The notes under the pieces are model-generated. The model did not search any database, was not told where the DNA came from, and worked only from the letters and a program-made list of their open reading frames with translations. The position numbers were made by a program, and so were the translations under genes. Of a DNA stretch of 64,000 nucleotides, positions 30,901-39,557 are shown piece after piece. Positions within the stretch are counted from its first letter, which is position 1. Every line of letters starts with the position of its first letter. Origin of the DNA: Stappia sp. WLB 29 (GTDB taxonomy: Bacteria; Pseudomonadota; Alphaproteobacteria; Rhizobiales; Stappiaceae); the NCBI RefSeq assembly GCF_023507705.1, contig NZ_JALBGD010000012.1, positions 1-64,000 on the forward strand, written 5' to 3'.

Positions 30901-33900
30901 GCCTGTCGCTGATGCCGCAGGCCTGCTTGCCGGCCTTGCCGCGCGGGCCGGCGACGGGTTCTGGCGGTTCGAAGGCGTGCAGCTTTCGCCCGCCGAAACA
31001 CCGCAGGCCGCGCGCTGGATCACTGCCCCCGATGAACTCGTCCTTGCGACGGAAGAGGGGGAGCGCCTGATCTCGGCGAGGCCTGTCCCGTTTGCCGGCG
31101 CTGCGCTGCCGCCCCTGCCTCAGGAGGGCGCGGCAATCGTTTTCGCCCCGCTTGCCGATCTTCTGCGCCCGGTGCTTGCGGAACTGGCCGGAGAGGGCCC
31201 GCTGGTCGCCGATGCGGTCGGCGGTACGTGCGGGCAAGTGTCGGACGCGCGCCTTTCTCTCGGGATGCGTCAGGACGGCGGGCTGGATCTCGCCGTCTTC
31301 GACAAGTCGGACTGGCCGGCTCTGTGGATCGACAATCTCCGCAAGGCACGGCCGGCCGCCGCCGCGACGCGCCCCCAGCTCTGTCATTGGCGTTGGGAGG
31401 CTGCCAACTCCCGCGCGTCCGGCGGGCGCGTCGCGGCGGTGATCTCGCGTGCCTCCGGGTTTTTCGTGCCGCCGGGACTGTCCGCCGGCGACACGTGCCT
31501 CGTCGATCTCGCGGATGTCGATGACGGGGTGTCTCTTGCGATCCTTCATGCAGGCCTTGCCGAACTCATCCGCGAGGCCTCGCAGGCAGGGTGCCGGCTC
31601 GTGCTGCTGATGCGCGGGGCGCTGGCCGCCGTTCCCTGGGACCGGCCGAAAGCGCCGTTTCTGGCGGGCATTGCAGGCCTCGTACGGGTTGCCGCCCAGG
31701 AATATCCGGACCTGGCCGTGCGGTTCGTCGACGACGATGGCAGTCAGGTGGAGACCGCGCTGCATCGGGCCTGCCTCGTCGAGGATGGCGAGGCGGTCGT
31801 CGCGTTGCGTCGGGGGAGGCGCTTCGTGCCCCGTCTCGTGGCGGAAGATTGTGTAGCCGTGCCGCTCGGCTTCGGACCCGACGGCGTCCACCTGCTGCTC
31901 GGCGGTCTCGCGCCCATGGCCCTGGCGACGGCCGAATGGCTCGCCGGAAAAGGCGTGCGCAGCCTGCGCCTCGTTGCGCGCCGCGCGCCGTCGGAGGTCG
32001 AGGCCGCCCGGCTCGCCGCGCTGACCGCTGCCGGTGTCGAGGTGACCGTGGACAGCGATGTCGACCTGACGGAAGAGAACGATCTCGACCGTCTTTTCGC
32101 CGGCATCGAGGGGCGAAGCCTCGCCTCTGTCTTCCACTTCGCCGGCCATCTGGAGGACATGCCGCTCGCGGCTCTCGATGCGGCGGCGCTCGAGCGGGTG
32201 CTCGCGCCGAAGCTGCGCCCGGCCGAGGCCCTGCGCCGGCATCTTGCGCGCCTTGCGCCTGCGCGTGTGGTCTTTGCCTCCTCGGCTGCGACCGTCTTCG
32301 GCCCGGCGGGGCAGGCGGCCCATGCCATTGCCAATGCCGCTCTGGAGGGGCTGGCGGCGGCCTTGCGCGCGGACGGTGTCGCCGCGACCGCCCTTGCCTG
32401 GGGATTCTGGCAGGATGATCGAGCGGAACGGGAGCAACTCGCCCAAGACCTCGCCGTTCGGGGCATGCTGACGCTCGCGCCGGCCGATGCGCTGGCGCTG
32501 ATGGAGACGGCGTTGCAGCGGGGGCATGCGGTGGCAAGCCCGCTGCATGTCGACTGGCAGGCACTGACGGGAACTGCCGGCGGACGCCTGCCGCCGGCCC
32601 TGTCGCAGGTGGCAAGGGCTGGTGCCGGCCGGCAGATCGCGCCCGCCGAACCCGTTGCCGCCGACGCACCGGCGGGGATGGAAGACTGGCTCGCGGACAG
32701 GCTGTCGATCCTGCTCGGTCTTGCGCCGGAGCGGATCGACATGCAGGCGAGCCTGCTGTCGTTGGGCATCGATTCCCTGATGATGCTGGAACTCGCGCAG
32801 GCGGTGAAGGACGAGCTCGGGCTCGAGCTTTCGGCAGCGTTCGCCTTGCAGGACCAGACGCCGGCCTCGCTCGCACAGCATTTGCGCGAGGCGGGCGGCC
32901 AGATGCCGGCGGCGGCCGCGGCAGACCTCGAAAGCATCGTCAGGACGCTTGTCGCGGATCTCCTGTCGTTGCCTGCGGATGCGGTGCGCCCCGAGAGCCG
33001 GCTGATCGACCTGGGGCTCGACTCCCTGCTGTTCCTCGATCTGGCGGAGCGGCTTGCCGCCGAGACCGGGCTGCGGCTGTCGGGCGAGGCGGCCATGCGC
33101 TTCGACACGGTCGCCGCGCTGGTCGAGGGGATTCGGGCGCAAGGCGGTACGCAGGGGGATGCGGAGGCGGGATCGCTGCGCGCGGCGCTCGGCGAACTCG
33201 CGGCGAGCCGGCCCGGCCTGTTGCTCGCCAATGGCGACCTCGCGCCGGTGCCTGCGCGCCCGGGCATGACCTGGCCGCTGTCGCCGCTCCAGCGGGCATG
33301 GTGGCTGGGCCGGCGGGACGATGCTCCGCTCGGCGGCACTGCCCGGCACATGTATGTGGAATACGACAAGGAGGCGGCGCGCTTCGACCTCGACGCCTTC
33401 GAGCGGGCCTGGGCCCGTTTCGTGCAACGCCACCCGGCCCTGCGCATGACCGTCGACGACGAGGGCAGGGCGGTGCCGGCCGATGTCGAGACGGTCCCGC
33501 CGATCGTCCGCGAGGACCTTTCCGATCTGCCCGACGCGGAGCGGGAGGCGCGGCTCGCCGAGACCCGCCGGCGCATGAGTGCGCAGGCCTTCGATCTTGC
33601 TGCCTGGCCGTTCTTCGAATGGCGCGCGTCGCTGCTGCCGGAAGGGCGCATTCGCCTGCACTTCGATATCGATACGACCTTCCTCGATATCGAGAGCTTC
33701 CAGGTGATGCTGCGCGAACTCGGCCGGCATATGGACGATCCCGGCCGGGCACTGCCGCGGCTCGGCTTTTCGGCCACCGATTACATGCGCGGGACGGCGC
33801 TGCTGGGCGAAACGAGGGCCGTTGCCGAGGCGCGCAAGGCGGCCGGCGAGCGCCTTGCCGCCCTGCCGCCCGCACCCGATCTGCCACTCGTTGCAAGGCC

Positions 33901-34642
33901 GGAGAGCCTGCCGGCGCGTTTCGCCATCGAGCGGCGGGCGCTGGACCGCGCCTCCTGGCTTTCTGTCCGGGATGCGGCGGCCGCCCGGGGCATTTCCGGC
34001 ACGGCGCTGGTGCTTGCGGCCTTCGCCGCCGGCTTGCGCGAATGGTCGGCGGACAGGCGGCGTTTCTCCCTGCAACTCGCCTATCCCGACCGCAAGCCGC
34101 TGCACGCGGAGGCGATGAACATCGCCTGCGAGGCAAGTGCGGCGATGGCGGTGCCGTTCGATTTCGCCGGGGCGCCGACTTTCGGCGATCTCATGCAGCA
34201 CACCGAGGCAGCGATCCGCGAGAACCTCTCGCCGCTGTTATGCGGAGGACTTGCCGAGGCGAATGCGGCACGCGACCTGCCGACGCTGATGTTCCCGGTG
34301 GCGATGACCTCGCTGCTCGGCGTGCGGCAGGCTTATGCGCTGCCGGAAAGCGCCGACCCGCTGCTCGGCATGCCGGCTTATGAATACGCGGCCCAGCCGC
34401 AGGTCGCCTTGCATTTCCAGGTGCTGGAGGAGGAGCGCGAGCTCCTGTGCAATATCGACGAGATCGCCGGCCTGTTCCCGCAAGGGCTCGCTGCATCCGT
34501 CTTCGACACCGTGCTGACGATCCTTTCAAGGGGCGAGGAGGCGTGGTCCGTGCCGCTTGCGGATCTGGTCGGCACCGGCACGCCACCGGCGGGCGAACTC
34601 GGCCTGCGCACCTGGCTGGGAGGCCTCGGCCATGGCGGGTGA
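27989..34642 (+). CDS. Hybrid synthase: KS-(no AT)-MT-KR*-ACP-ACP-Cy
   Basis: This 2217-aa protein is the counterpart of HMWP1 but reordered and reduced. Domains by residue: KS 13-435 with Cys188, His324 and His364 all present; a KS-AT-type linker from about 440 that runs into a Pro/Gly-rich stretch instead of an AT; carbon methyltransferase about 585-1000 with intact SAM motif EIGAGTG 779-785; KR about 1020-1540, whose nucleotide loop reads GGLAPMA (from 1305) and whose catalytic Tyr position is His1445; ACP (Ser1596); ACP (Ser1679); Cy3 1760-2200 with intact D1895-x4-D1900-xx-S1903. The chain ends after Cy3, with no PCP, A or TE. The ATG at 27989 starts 34 bp after the previous stop; an in-frame ATG also lies at 28004. 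Malonyl loading must come in trans, and the KR is probably inactive. Confidence 0.88.
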   Translation: MRAFDMSLFTEIYQDVEPVAIIGAGCRFMGAADPFTFWRRLADGEELSRRVTAQDLAAAGLDPALLERDDFVPVASVVDEAEHFDAGLFGYSPAEAATIDPQQRLFLACSREALDMAGLADSVAGMRVGVFGSARMSTFVMPQPEDVLSAGQSRTFQRLIGNDKDYLATRTAYKLGLTGPAMTVQTACSSSLVAVHVACEQLRSGECDLALAGGAALTFPMAAGYFHQPGMIFSPDGTCRPFDAEASGTFIGNGVGVVLLKPLRRALEDGDGILAVIRGSAVNNDGTEKAGFTAPSLAGQRAVIEEAMALAGVTSDRIGMVETHGTATPLGDPIELNALAEAFGRDTPRRHPCALGALKANTGHLDTAAGIGALIKAAFSVRTGLIAPCLHFRKPNPALEIDATPFIVPQALQAWPEGPRIAGVSSFGIGGTNCHVIVEDLPEPLKPAPRKVDGPLRLALSAPDLPALRALSQAHADLLLEGAYQGELPRYCDTLVRQHIGAGGMRLEIGGSDGLDLARMLSLFAETGGENEAFARSSDAAAPFWRAGSMGAQPPAGPAGPRVVAPVAPRIGGRIARPGAQGQRGDGWRELLASLGEASRLRAAEHDWSSLEVEGAAVARLHAIHVAHAFDRLGVFAGGAWRTVEEAMAAGGILPHYAQLTARLLRDLVDEGVLQREGDRFGALIVPPMDEAEPLLADMAARGYRRLTGMVARVGPQLAQMLTGEVDAVSLVFPSAAMDDVEDMYERQRDSVFLNALAADAVAALVEALPADKPLRVLEIGAGTGGTTSSLLPVLPARRTRYTFTDIGPLFLRKAREKFAAFPFLDFATLDIEKDLAAQGFEPGGYDLVVAANVLHNGRDLTRVLADVRRLLAPGGVLLMREISEPKPLFDFIFGPLVPVLDDIEARGGELFPSLARWGAFLTEAGWSDWSSFPPPEQKDGAIGESILLARNGTPPAQTVSVLAGRQPETAPVADAAGLLAGLAARAGDGFWRFEGVQLSPAETPQAARWITAPDELVLATEEGERLISARPVPFAGAALPPLPQEGAAIVFAPLADLLRPVLAELAGEGPLVADAVGGTCGQVSDARLSLGMRQDGGLDLAVFDKSDWPALWIDNLRKARPAAAATRPQLCHWRWEAANSRASGGRVAAVISRASGFFVPPGLSAGDTCLVDLADVDDGVSLAILHAGLAELIREASQAGCRLVLLMRGALAAVPWDRPKAPFLAGIAGLVRVAAQEYPDLAVRFVDDDGSQVETALHRACLVEDGEAVVALRRGRRFVPRLVAEDCVAVPLGFGPDGVHLLLGGLAPMALATAEWLAGKGVRSLRLVARRAPSEVEAARLAALTAAGVEVTVDSDVDLTEENDLDRLFAGIEGRSLASVFHFAGHLEDMPLAALDAAALERVLAPKLRPAEALRRHLARLAPARVVFASSAATVFGPAGQAAHAIANAALEGLAAALRADGVAATALAWGFWQDDRAEREQLAQDLAVRGMLTLAPADALALMETALQRGHAVASPLHVDWQALTGTAGGRLPPALSQVARAGAGRQIAPAEPVAADAPAGMEDWLADRLSILLGLAPERIDMQASLLSLGIDSLMMLELAQAVKDELGLELSAAFALQDQTPASLAQHLREAGGQMPAAAAADLESIVRTLVADLLSLPADAVRPESRLIDLGLDSLLFLDLAERLAAETGLRLSGEAAMRFDTVAALVEGIRAQGGTQGDAEAGSLRAALGELAASRPGLLLANGDLAPVPARPGMTWPLSPLQRAWWLGRRDDAPLGGTARHMYVEYDKEAARFDLDAFERAWARFVQRHPALRMTVDDEGRAVPADVETVPPIVREDLSDLPDAEREARLAETRRRMSAQAFDLAAWPFFEWRASLLPEGRIRLHFDIDTTFLDIESFQVMLRELGRHMDDPGRALPRLGFSATDYMRGTALLGETRAVAEARKAAGERLAALPPAPDLPLVARPESLPARFAIERRALDRASWLSVRDAAAARGISGTALVLAAFAAGLREWSADRRRFSLQLAYPDRKPLHAEAMNIACEASAAMAVPFDFAGAPTFGDLMQHTEAAIRENLSPLLCGGLAEANAARDLPTLMFPVAMTSLLGVRQAYALPESADPLLGMPAYEYAAQPQVALHFQVLEEERELLCNIDEIAGLFPQGLAASVFDTVLTILSRGEEAWSVPLADLVGTGTPPAGELGLRTWLGGLGHGG

Positions 34643-35756
34643 GGTGCTGAACGTCGTCGTCTGCGGCACCTGTTTCGGCGAGCACTACCTTGCCGCCATC
34701 GCCCGGCTTGGCGGGGATGTCCGCCTGGCCGGCATCCTCGCGCGCGGCGGGGCGCGGTCGCGCGCGCTTGCTGCGCACCTCGCCGTGCCGCTCTACCGGG
34801 ACGTCGCGGATCTGCCGGCCGATATCGACGTGGCCTGCGTCGTGGTCCGCACCACGCTGTTCGGCGGCGACGGCACCCGCCTTGCCGAAGCGCTGCTGAA
34901 ACGCGGCATCCACGTGCTGCAGGAGCATCCCGTCCACCCGGGAGAGGTGGCATCCTTGCGCCGGCAGGCGGAGGCGGCGGGCGTGCGCTACCACGTCAAC
35001 AGCTTCTATCCGCATCTGCCGGCGTTCCGGCACTTCATCGCCTATGCGAGCGCTGCGGGCGAGCGGGCCCCGGCGGCCTTTGCGGAAGTCACCACCAGTC
35101 CGCAGCTGCTCTACTCCGCTCTCGACGGTCTGGGGAGAAGTCTCGGCTCGCTTGCCGGTCTCGACTGCGTGGGGCCGCTGGTTCCGCCGTCCGAAGCCTT
35201 GCCGTTCCATGCCTTCCAGGGGCGGGTCGGCGGCGTTCCCTTCTCCCTGATGCTGCAATCCTGGCTCGACCCCGCCGATCCCGATCACCATTCGCTGGTC
35301 ATGCATCGCATGGCGGTCGGCTGGCCGGAAGGGACGGTCAATCTGGTCAACAGCTTCGGCCCCGTCGTGTGGAGCCATTCGCTCTATGCGCCCGACTATC
35401 GGCAGGACGGGGTGGCGAGCTCCTACCTGCTGTCGCCGGAACGTCATGCCGGGTGCCGCCATTTCACGCAGCCGAGCGCCCATGTGCTGGGTTCGCCCGC
35501 CGGCGCGCCGTTCTGGGACGTGGTGCATGCCGAATTCCCCGAGGCGATCGGCCATGCGCTCGCCGAGCTGCGCTGCGCCATCGAGGCGCCGGGCAGCGTG
35601 CCCTGGCAGTCGGATGCCTATCTCGCCGATCTCGGCAAGGCCTGGCTCGCGGTTTTGCGTCAGGCCGGGCCGCCGCGCGAACGCGCCATGCCGGTGCCGC
35701 CGCCGCCCCATCCCGATCCCGTCGAATTCGCAAGGACCCTTACCGATGCCGACTGA
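34632..35756 (+). CDS. Thiazolinyl imide reductase
   Basis: The 374-aa protein belongs to the Irp3/YbtU/PchG type of NADPH-dependent reductases, which reduce a carrier-bound thiazoline ring to thiazolidine. The start NVVVCGTCFGEHYLAAI (residues 7-23) has the family's modified Rossmann loop with Cys-Gly-Thr-x-Phe-Gly. The HVLQEHPVHPGE stretch near residue 100 replaces the EKP motif of ordinary Gfo/Idh enzymes, and a YHVNSFYPHLP segment follows. The gene overlaps the preceding synthase by 11 nt and the next gene by 11 nt, so it is translationally coupled. One ring of the product is therefore probably a thiazolidine. Confidence 0.9.
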   Translation: MAGEVLNVVVCGTCFGEHYLAAIARLGGDVRLAGILARGGARSRALAAHLAVPLYRDVADLPADIDVACVVVRTTLFGGDGTRLAEALLKRGIHVLQEHPVHPGEVASLRRQAEAAGVRYHVNSFYPHLPAFRHFIAYASAAGERAPAAFAEVTTSPQLLYSALDGLGRSLGSLAGLDCVGPLVPPSEALPFHAFQGRVGGVPFSLMLQSWLDPADPDHHSLVMHRMAVGWPEGTVNLVNSFGPVVWSHSLYAPDYRQDGVASSYLLSPERHAGCRHFTQPSAHVLGSPAGAPFWDVVHAEFPEAIGHALAELRCAIEAPGSVPWQSDAYLADLGKAWLAVLRQAGPPRERAMPVPPPPHPDPVEFARTLTDAD

Positions 35757-37386
35757 ACCGGCCGCAGAGCGCACCCGCAGCGCCTATTCCGCCCTCGACG
35801 AGGCTTTCGTGCAAGCCGGGCTCGGCGGGTATGCGCATTTTCTCAACTGGGGCTACGAGCCCGTTCCCGGTCTTGCCGATGGTGCCGTGCCCGGTCTTGC
35901 GCAGCCGGGCGCCAACGAGGCCTGCGAGCGTCTTGTCGCCGAGCTGCTGGGGCCCGTCTCGCTCGACGGCCTGAGGATCGCGGACATCGGCTGCGGCCGC
36001 GGCGGCGCGCTGGACATCGTAACGCGGCACTACCGTCCGCTGTCGGCAACGGGTCTCGATCTCAGCGCCGACAACATCGCGGGGGCCCGCCGGTTGCTGG
36101 CCGGACGGCGGGTCCGCCTGCAACTGGCCGATGCCTGCACCCTGCCGCTGGCGGACGGCAGCCAGGACCTCGTGCTCAATCTGGAATCCTCCGGCGCCTA
36201 TCCGGACATGGGCGCCTTCCTGCGCCATGTCCACCGCGTGCTGGCACCCGGCGGCCTGTTCCTGCACGGCGATCTCTGGCCGTCCGCGCTGGTCGGCCCG
36301 TTCCTCGAGACGATGGAGGCGATGGGCTTCGTCCTGGAAAGCCTGCGCGACGTGACGCGGCAGGTCTGCCGCGCCCGCGACCGGATGCCCGCCGGGCTGA
36401 TGGCGCGCCTTGCCGGCGCCAGGGGGGCGGCGGACGTGCAGGACTACTTCGCTGCGCCCGGATCGGCCATGTACGACTGCCTCGACCGCGGCGCCATCAC
36501 CTATCTGCTCGGCCGCTGGCGGCGAAGCGCAGAGGCGGCCGGGGCGGCGGACACCGCGCTGCTGGAAACCCGCGCGGCGCGGATCGAGGCGCTGCTGGGC
36601 GAGGCGCGCGCCTCGCTTGCCGAGCGTGCCGACTGGTTCCCGTTCGGCGGTCCAAGGCGCGGTGCCGATGTCAACATCCTCGCCTTTCCCCACGCGGTGG
36701 CCGGTGCCTCGGCCTTCAAGACCTGGCAGGGCCACTTCCCGCGCGACTGGCAGGTGTCGCCGGTGCAGCTTCCCGGCCGGGAGGGACGGATCGCCGAGCC
36801 GCCGTTCACCTCGCTATCGGCGGCCGTCGAGGCCTTGCTGCCGAAGGTGAGGCCCTATCGCGACACGCCGCTGGTCCTCCTCGGCTGGAGCCTCGGCAGC
36901 AAGATCGCGTTCGAGCTGGCGCACCGGCTGGAGCAGGAGGGCACCTGCCGGCCGCTGCTGGTGGTCGCGGGCGTGTGTCCCGGCCCGCACGAGCCCTTGC
37001 CGGACCTGCGCAGTTTCTTCGGCGAGGACGGCATGGAAACGCGGCTGCGCCTGCTCGGCGGTACGCCGGAGAACATCCTGGCGAGCGGCGAGATGCTGTC
37101 GGCGCTGCAGACCACCATGGAGGGCGATACGGCGATGGCCGCCAGCTATCGCAGCGAGGCGGTGATCCAGGCGCCGATGCTGGCGCTGTCCGCCACGCAG
37201 GACGACCTCGTCTCAAAGGAGGCGGTGGACAGCTGGCGGCCGCGCACGGCGGGAGGCTTCACCCATCGCCGGCTCGAAGGCGGGCATTTCATGGCCCGCG
37301 ACGACGCACCTGCCGTCGCCGTCGTGGTGAAGGACGCGGTCGCAGAGCGCCTGCGCCAGGGCGACCGGCAGGCGGAGGTCGCCTGA
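35746..37386 (+). CDS. Methyltransferase-thioesterase fusion
   Basis: This 546-aa two-domain protein has a class I SAM-dependent methyltransferase at residues about 10-260, with motif DIGCGRG at 80-86 and an acidic motif after GLDLSADN. A thioesterase follows at about 295-540, with nucleophile Ser382 in GWSLGSK and His514 in GGHFMA. In HMWP1 a methyltransferase, PCP and TE follow Cy3 on one chain. Here the methyltransferase and TE are separate from the synthase and the PCP is absent. The TE may release the final chain. The start ATG at 35746 has AAGGA before it and overlaps the reductase gene by 11 nt. The methylation site (N, O or C) is unknown. Confidence 0.8.
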   Translation: MPTEPAAERTRSAYSALDEAFVQAGLGGYAHFLNWGYEPVPGLADGAVPGLAQPGANEACERLVAELLGPVSLDGLRIADIGCGRGGALDIVTRHYRPLSATGLDLSADNIAGARRLLAGRRVRLQLADACTLPLADGSQDLVLNLESSGAYPDMGAFLRHVHRVLAPGGLFLHGDLWPSALVGPFLETMEAMGFVLESLRDVTRQVCRARDRMPAGLMARLAGARGAADVQDYFAAPGSAMYDCLDRGAITYLLGRWRRSAEAAGAADTALLETRAARIEALLGEARASLAERADWFPFGGPRRGADVNILAFPHAVAGASAFKTWQGHFPRDWQVSPVQLPGREGRIAEPPFTSLSAAVEALLPKVRPYRDTPLVLLGWSLGSKIAFELAHRLEQEGTCRPLLVVAGVCPGPHEPLPDLRSFFGEDGMETRLRLLGGTPENILASGEMLSALQTTMEGDTAMAASYRSEAVIQAPMLALSATQDDLVSKEAVDSWRPRTAGGFTHRRLEGGHFMARDDAPAVAVVVKDAVAERLRQGDRQAEVA

Positions 37387-38156
37387 TGAACGCGCCCGTT
37401 CGAGCCGTTTCGCCCTGGTTTCCCTTCGGCCTTCCGGGCGGGCGGGGCAGGGCGGTGCTTTTCGCCTTCCACCATGCCGGCGGGGCGGCGTCCTTCTTCC
37501 ATGGCTGGCAGGGGCATCCGCTGCTGGCCGATCTGGACGTCTGCCCGGTGGAACTGCCCGGTCGTGGTCGCCGGTTCCTGGAGCCGGCCTGTCGCAGCGT
37601 CGGCGAGGTTCTTGCCGGGCTCGTGCCGGCGCTGTGCGGCGCGGTTCCCGCCGGGCGGCCCGTCCTCCTGTTCGGCCACAGCCTCGGGGCGCTCATCGCG
37701 TTCGAAGCCGCGCTGGCGTTGCAGGCGCGCGGACTGCCGCCGGCCGCCTTCATCGCCTCGGCCCGCCGCGCCCCGCAGCTGCCGACACCGCAGCCCTGGC
37801 GCCACGCCATGTCCGACGAGACGTTGATCGGTGAGCTGCGGCGTCTCGGAGGCACGCGCGACGAGGTGCTGGAGAGCGAAGAACTGCTGGATCTGTTCCT
37901 GCCGGCGATCCGGGCGGACTTCGCCCTGACCGAGACCTATGCGCTGCGGACCGGGGCGAGGCTGGACTGCCCGGTTCTGGCCTTGCGCGGGAGTGGAGAC
38001 CTGGAGGTGTCGGCGGCCGACGTCGATGCCTGGGACGCGGTCTGCGGATCGCGCTTCGCGCGTGCGGACCTGCCGGGCGATCACTTCTACCTCTCCGAGC
38101 CATCGGTGCTTGCCGACATCCTCGTTCGCCTGCGTCGCCATGCGGGGCTGGCGTGA
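37386..38156 (+). CDS. Type II thioesterase (siderophore editing)
   Basis: A 256-aa alpha/beta-hydrolase of the GrsT/YbtT/PchC class, which removes wrong or stalled acyl groups from carrier domains. It has the N-terminal FAFHHAGGAASFF stretch, nucleophile Ser99 in GHSLGAL, an Asp in RGSGDLEVS and His233 in GDHFYLSE. The RGRRF region matches the substrate lid of external thioesterases. Its ATG overlaps the preceding stop (TGATG), indicating translational coupling. Two thioesterases in one siderophore operon is normal when one releases product and one edits; this is the likely editor. Confidence 0.9.
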   Translation: MNAPVRAVSPWFPFGLPGGRGRAVLFAFHHAGGAASFFHGWQGHPLLADLDVCPVELPGRGRRFLEPACRSVGEVLAGLVPALCGAVPAGRPVLLFGHSLGALIAFEAALALQARGLPPAAFIASARRAPQLPTPQPWRHAMSDETLIGELRRLGGTRDEVLESEELLDLFLPAIRADFALTETYALRTGARLDCPVLALRGSGDLEVSAADVDAWDAVCGSRFARADLPGDHFYLSEPSVLADILVRLRRHAGLA

Positions 38157-38192
38157 CATGCGGGCAACGGTTCGCGCAAGGGGGCGCGAAAG

Positions 38193-38216
38193 GTCCCGAT
38201 CAGCCCCGATCGGGAC
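38193..38216. repeat. Perfect 9-bp inverted repeat in the only sizeable gap of the operon
   Basis: GTCCCGATC at 38193-38201 pairs with GATCGGGAC at 38208-38216 around a 6-nt loop, in the 135-bp gap between the type II thioesterase and the MFS gene. No T tract follows. It could be an attenuator, a processing site or an operator separating synthesis from uptake genes. Confidence 0.5.
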
Positions 38217-38291
38217 TGAAGCGGGTCCGATCCGGGTGGCAGACCTTGCGAGGGCCAATTAAGGCCGGAATGTGATCGGGGTAGGCACTTC

Positions 38292-39557
38292 ATGACATCG
38301 AATCCAGGCGCCTCGGGCGCCTTCACCTTCAGGATCCTGAGCCTGTTCATCGGGCTCTACGCGGCGCAGGCCATCACCGGCAGCCTCGTGCAGACCGGTC
38401 TTCCGACCGTGCTGCGCGAGGAGGGGATGGGGCTCGACCGTATCGGCCTCCTGTCGCTGCTGTTCCTGCCCTGGGCGCTGAAGTTCCTGTGGGCGCCGTT
38501 GGTCGACCGCTTCTGCGTCGCCCGCCTCGGCCGGCGGCGATCCTGGCTGCTCCTGTGCCAGGCGCTGATCGCATCGAGCTTTGCGGTTCTGTCGCTGCTG
38601 TCGCCGGCCGGGCACTTCGAGCTGATGCTCTGCATGCTCCTGGCTGTTTCCGTCTTTGCCGCAACCCAGGATATCGCCACCGATGCGCTGGCCGTCGAGG
38701 TGGTCGACGAAAGCCGCCGCGCGGCCGTCAGCAGCGCCGGTGTCTTCGGCGGGTATGTCGGGTTCCTTCTCGGCGTCGGGGCGTGGTTGCCGGTCTATGC
38801 CGCTTTCGGCTGGCAGGCCTCGATGCTGTTCATGGCGGGCGTCGTCGCGGTGCTGACGATCCCGGCCGTCGTCGCGCGCGGGATCGAGGACGGCGCCCCC
38901 GCGCCGGTTGCGGCAGGGGCTTCGCGCCCGCGCCTTTCGGCGTCGTTCCGCAGGGCCGAGTATCGCCGCGGCCTCGGCTTCATGCTGGTCTACCAGTCGG
39001 GCCTGCGCCTCGGCATCGCGCTGATCGGGCCGTTCCTGGTCGATACGGGGCTGACGCTTGCCGATATCGGATGGCTGAAAGGGGCCGGCGGTGCGGCTGC
39101 CGGCCTTGTCGCCGCGCTCGCCATGCTGGCCGTGCTGCGGCGTCCCTCCGCCCGCGCCCTGATGCTCGCCGCCCTCGCCAATGCGACGCTGTTCCTGGCG
39201 CTGGCGGGCGTGTGGGCCGGTATCGTCCCTCGCGACCTCGTCGCGCCGCTGATCCTTGCCCAGTCCGCCGCTGCGGCGACGTCGATGATCGCGCTCTATG
39301 CGGTGATGATCGGCTGGTGCTCGCCGCTGCAGGCCGGCACCGATTTCGCCCTGCTGCAAAGCGCCGACGCGGTGATGGCCATCGCCTTCGGCATCGCCGC
39401 CGGCTTCATCGGCCAGGCCTTCGGGCATGCCGCCGTCTTTGCCCTTGCCGCTGTTCTGCTCGTCGCCGGCGCAGCTCTCGCCCGGCGCCTCCCGATTGCG
39501 TCGGAATTGTCTCTGTCTGTCGACGGGGCGTTGGAAATACAAGGAAATCAACAATGA
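38292..39557 (+). CDS. MFS siderophore transporter, FptX/RhtX-like
   Basis: This 421-aa inner-membrane protein has about 12 hydrophobic segments. The sequence GLPTVLREEGMGLDRIGLLSLLFLPWALKFLWAPLVDR and the FAATQDIATDALAVE stretch are typical of the AmpG-related RhtX/FptX family. That family imports intact ferric siderophores such as pyochelin or rhizobactin across the inner membrane without an ABC system. It begins after the 135-bp gap that follows the thioesterase gene. It overlaps the TonB receptor gene (ATGA), so the two uptake steps are coupled. Export of a different compound is possible, but the pairing favours uptake. Confidence 0.85.
   Translation: MTSNPGASGAFTFRILSLFIGLYAAQAITGSLVQTGLPTVLREEGMGLDRIGLLSLLFLPWALKFLWAPLVDRFCVARLGRRRSWLLLCQALIASSFAVLSLLSPAGHFELMLCMLLAVSVFAATQDIATDALAVEVVDESRRAAVSSAGVFGGYVGFLLGVGAWLPVYAAFGWQASMLFMAGVVAVLTIPAVVARGIEDGAPAPVAAGASRPRLSASFRRAEYRRGLGFMLVYQSGLRLGIALIGPFLVDTGLTLADIGWLKGAGGAAAGLVAALAMLAVLRRPSARALMLAALANATLFLALAGVWAGIVPRDLVAPLILAQSAAAATSMIALYAVMIGWCSPLQAGTDFALLQSADAVMAIAFGIAAGFIGQAFGHAAVFALAAVLLVAGAALARRLPIASELSLSVDGALEIQGNQQ

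Noticed and set aside
38193-38216. Rho-independent terminator inside the siderophore operon
   Set aside because: The hairpin is perfect but has no T tract, so I keep it only as an inverted repeat.
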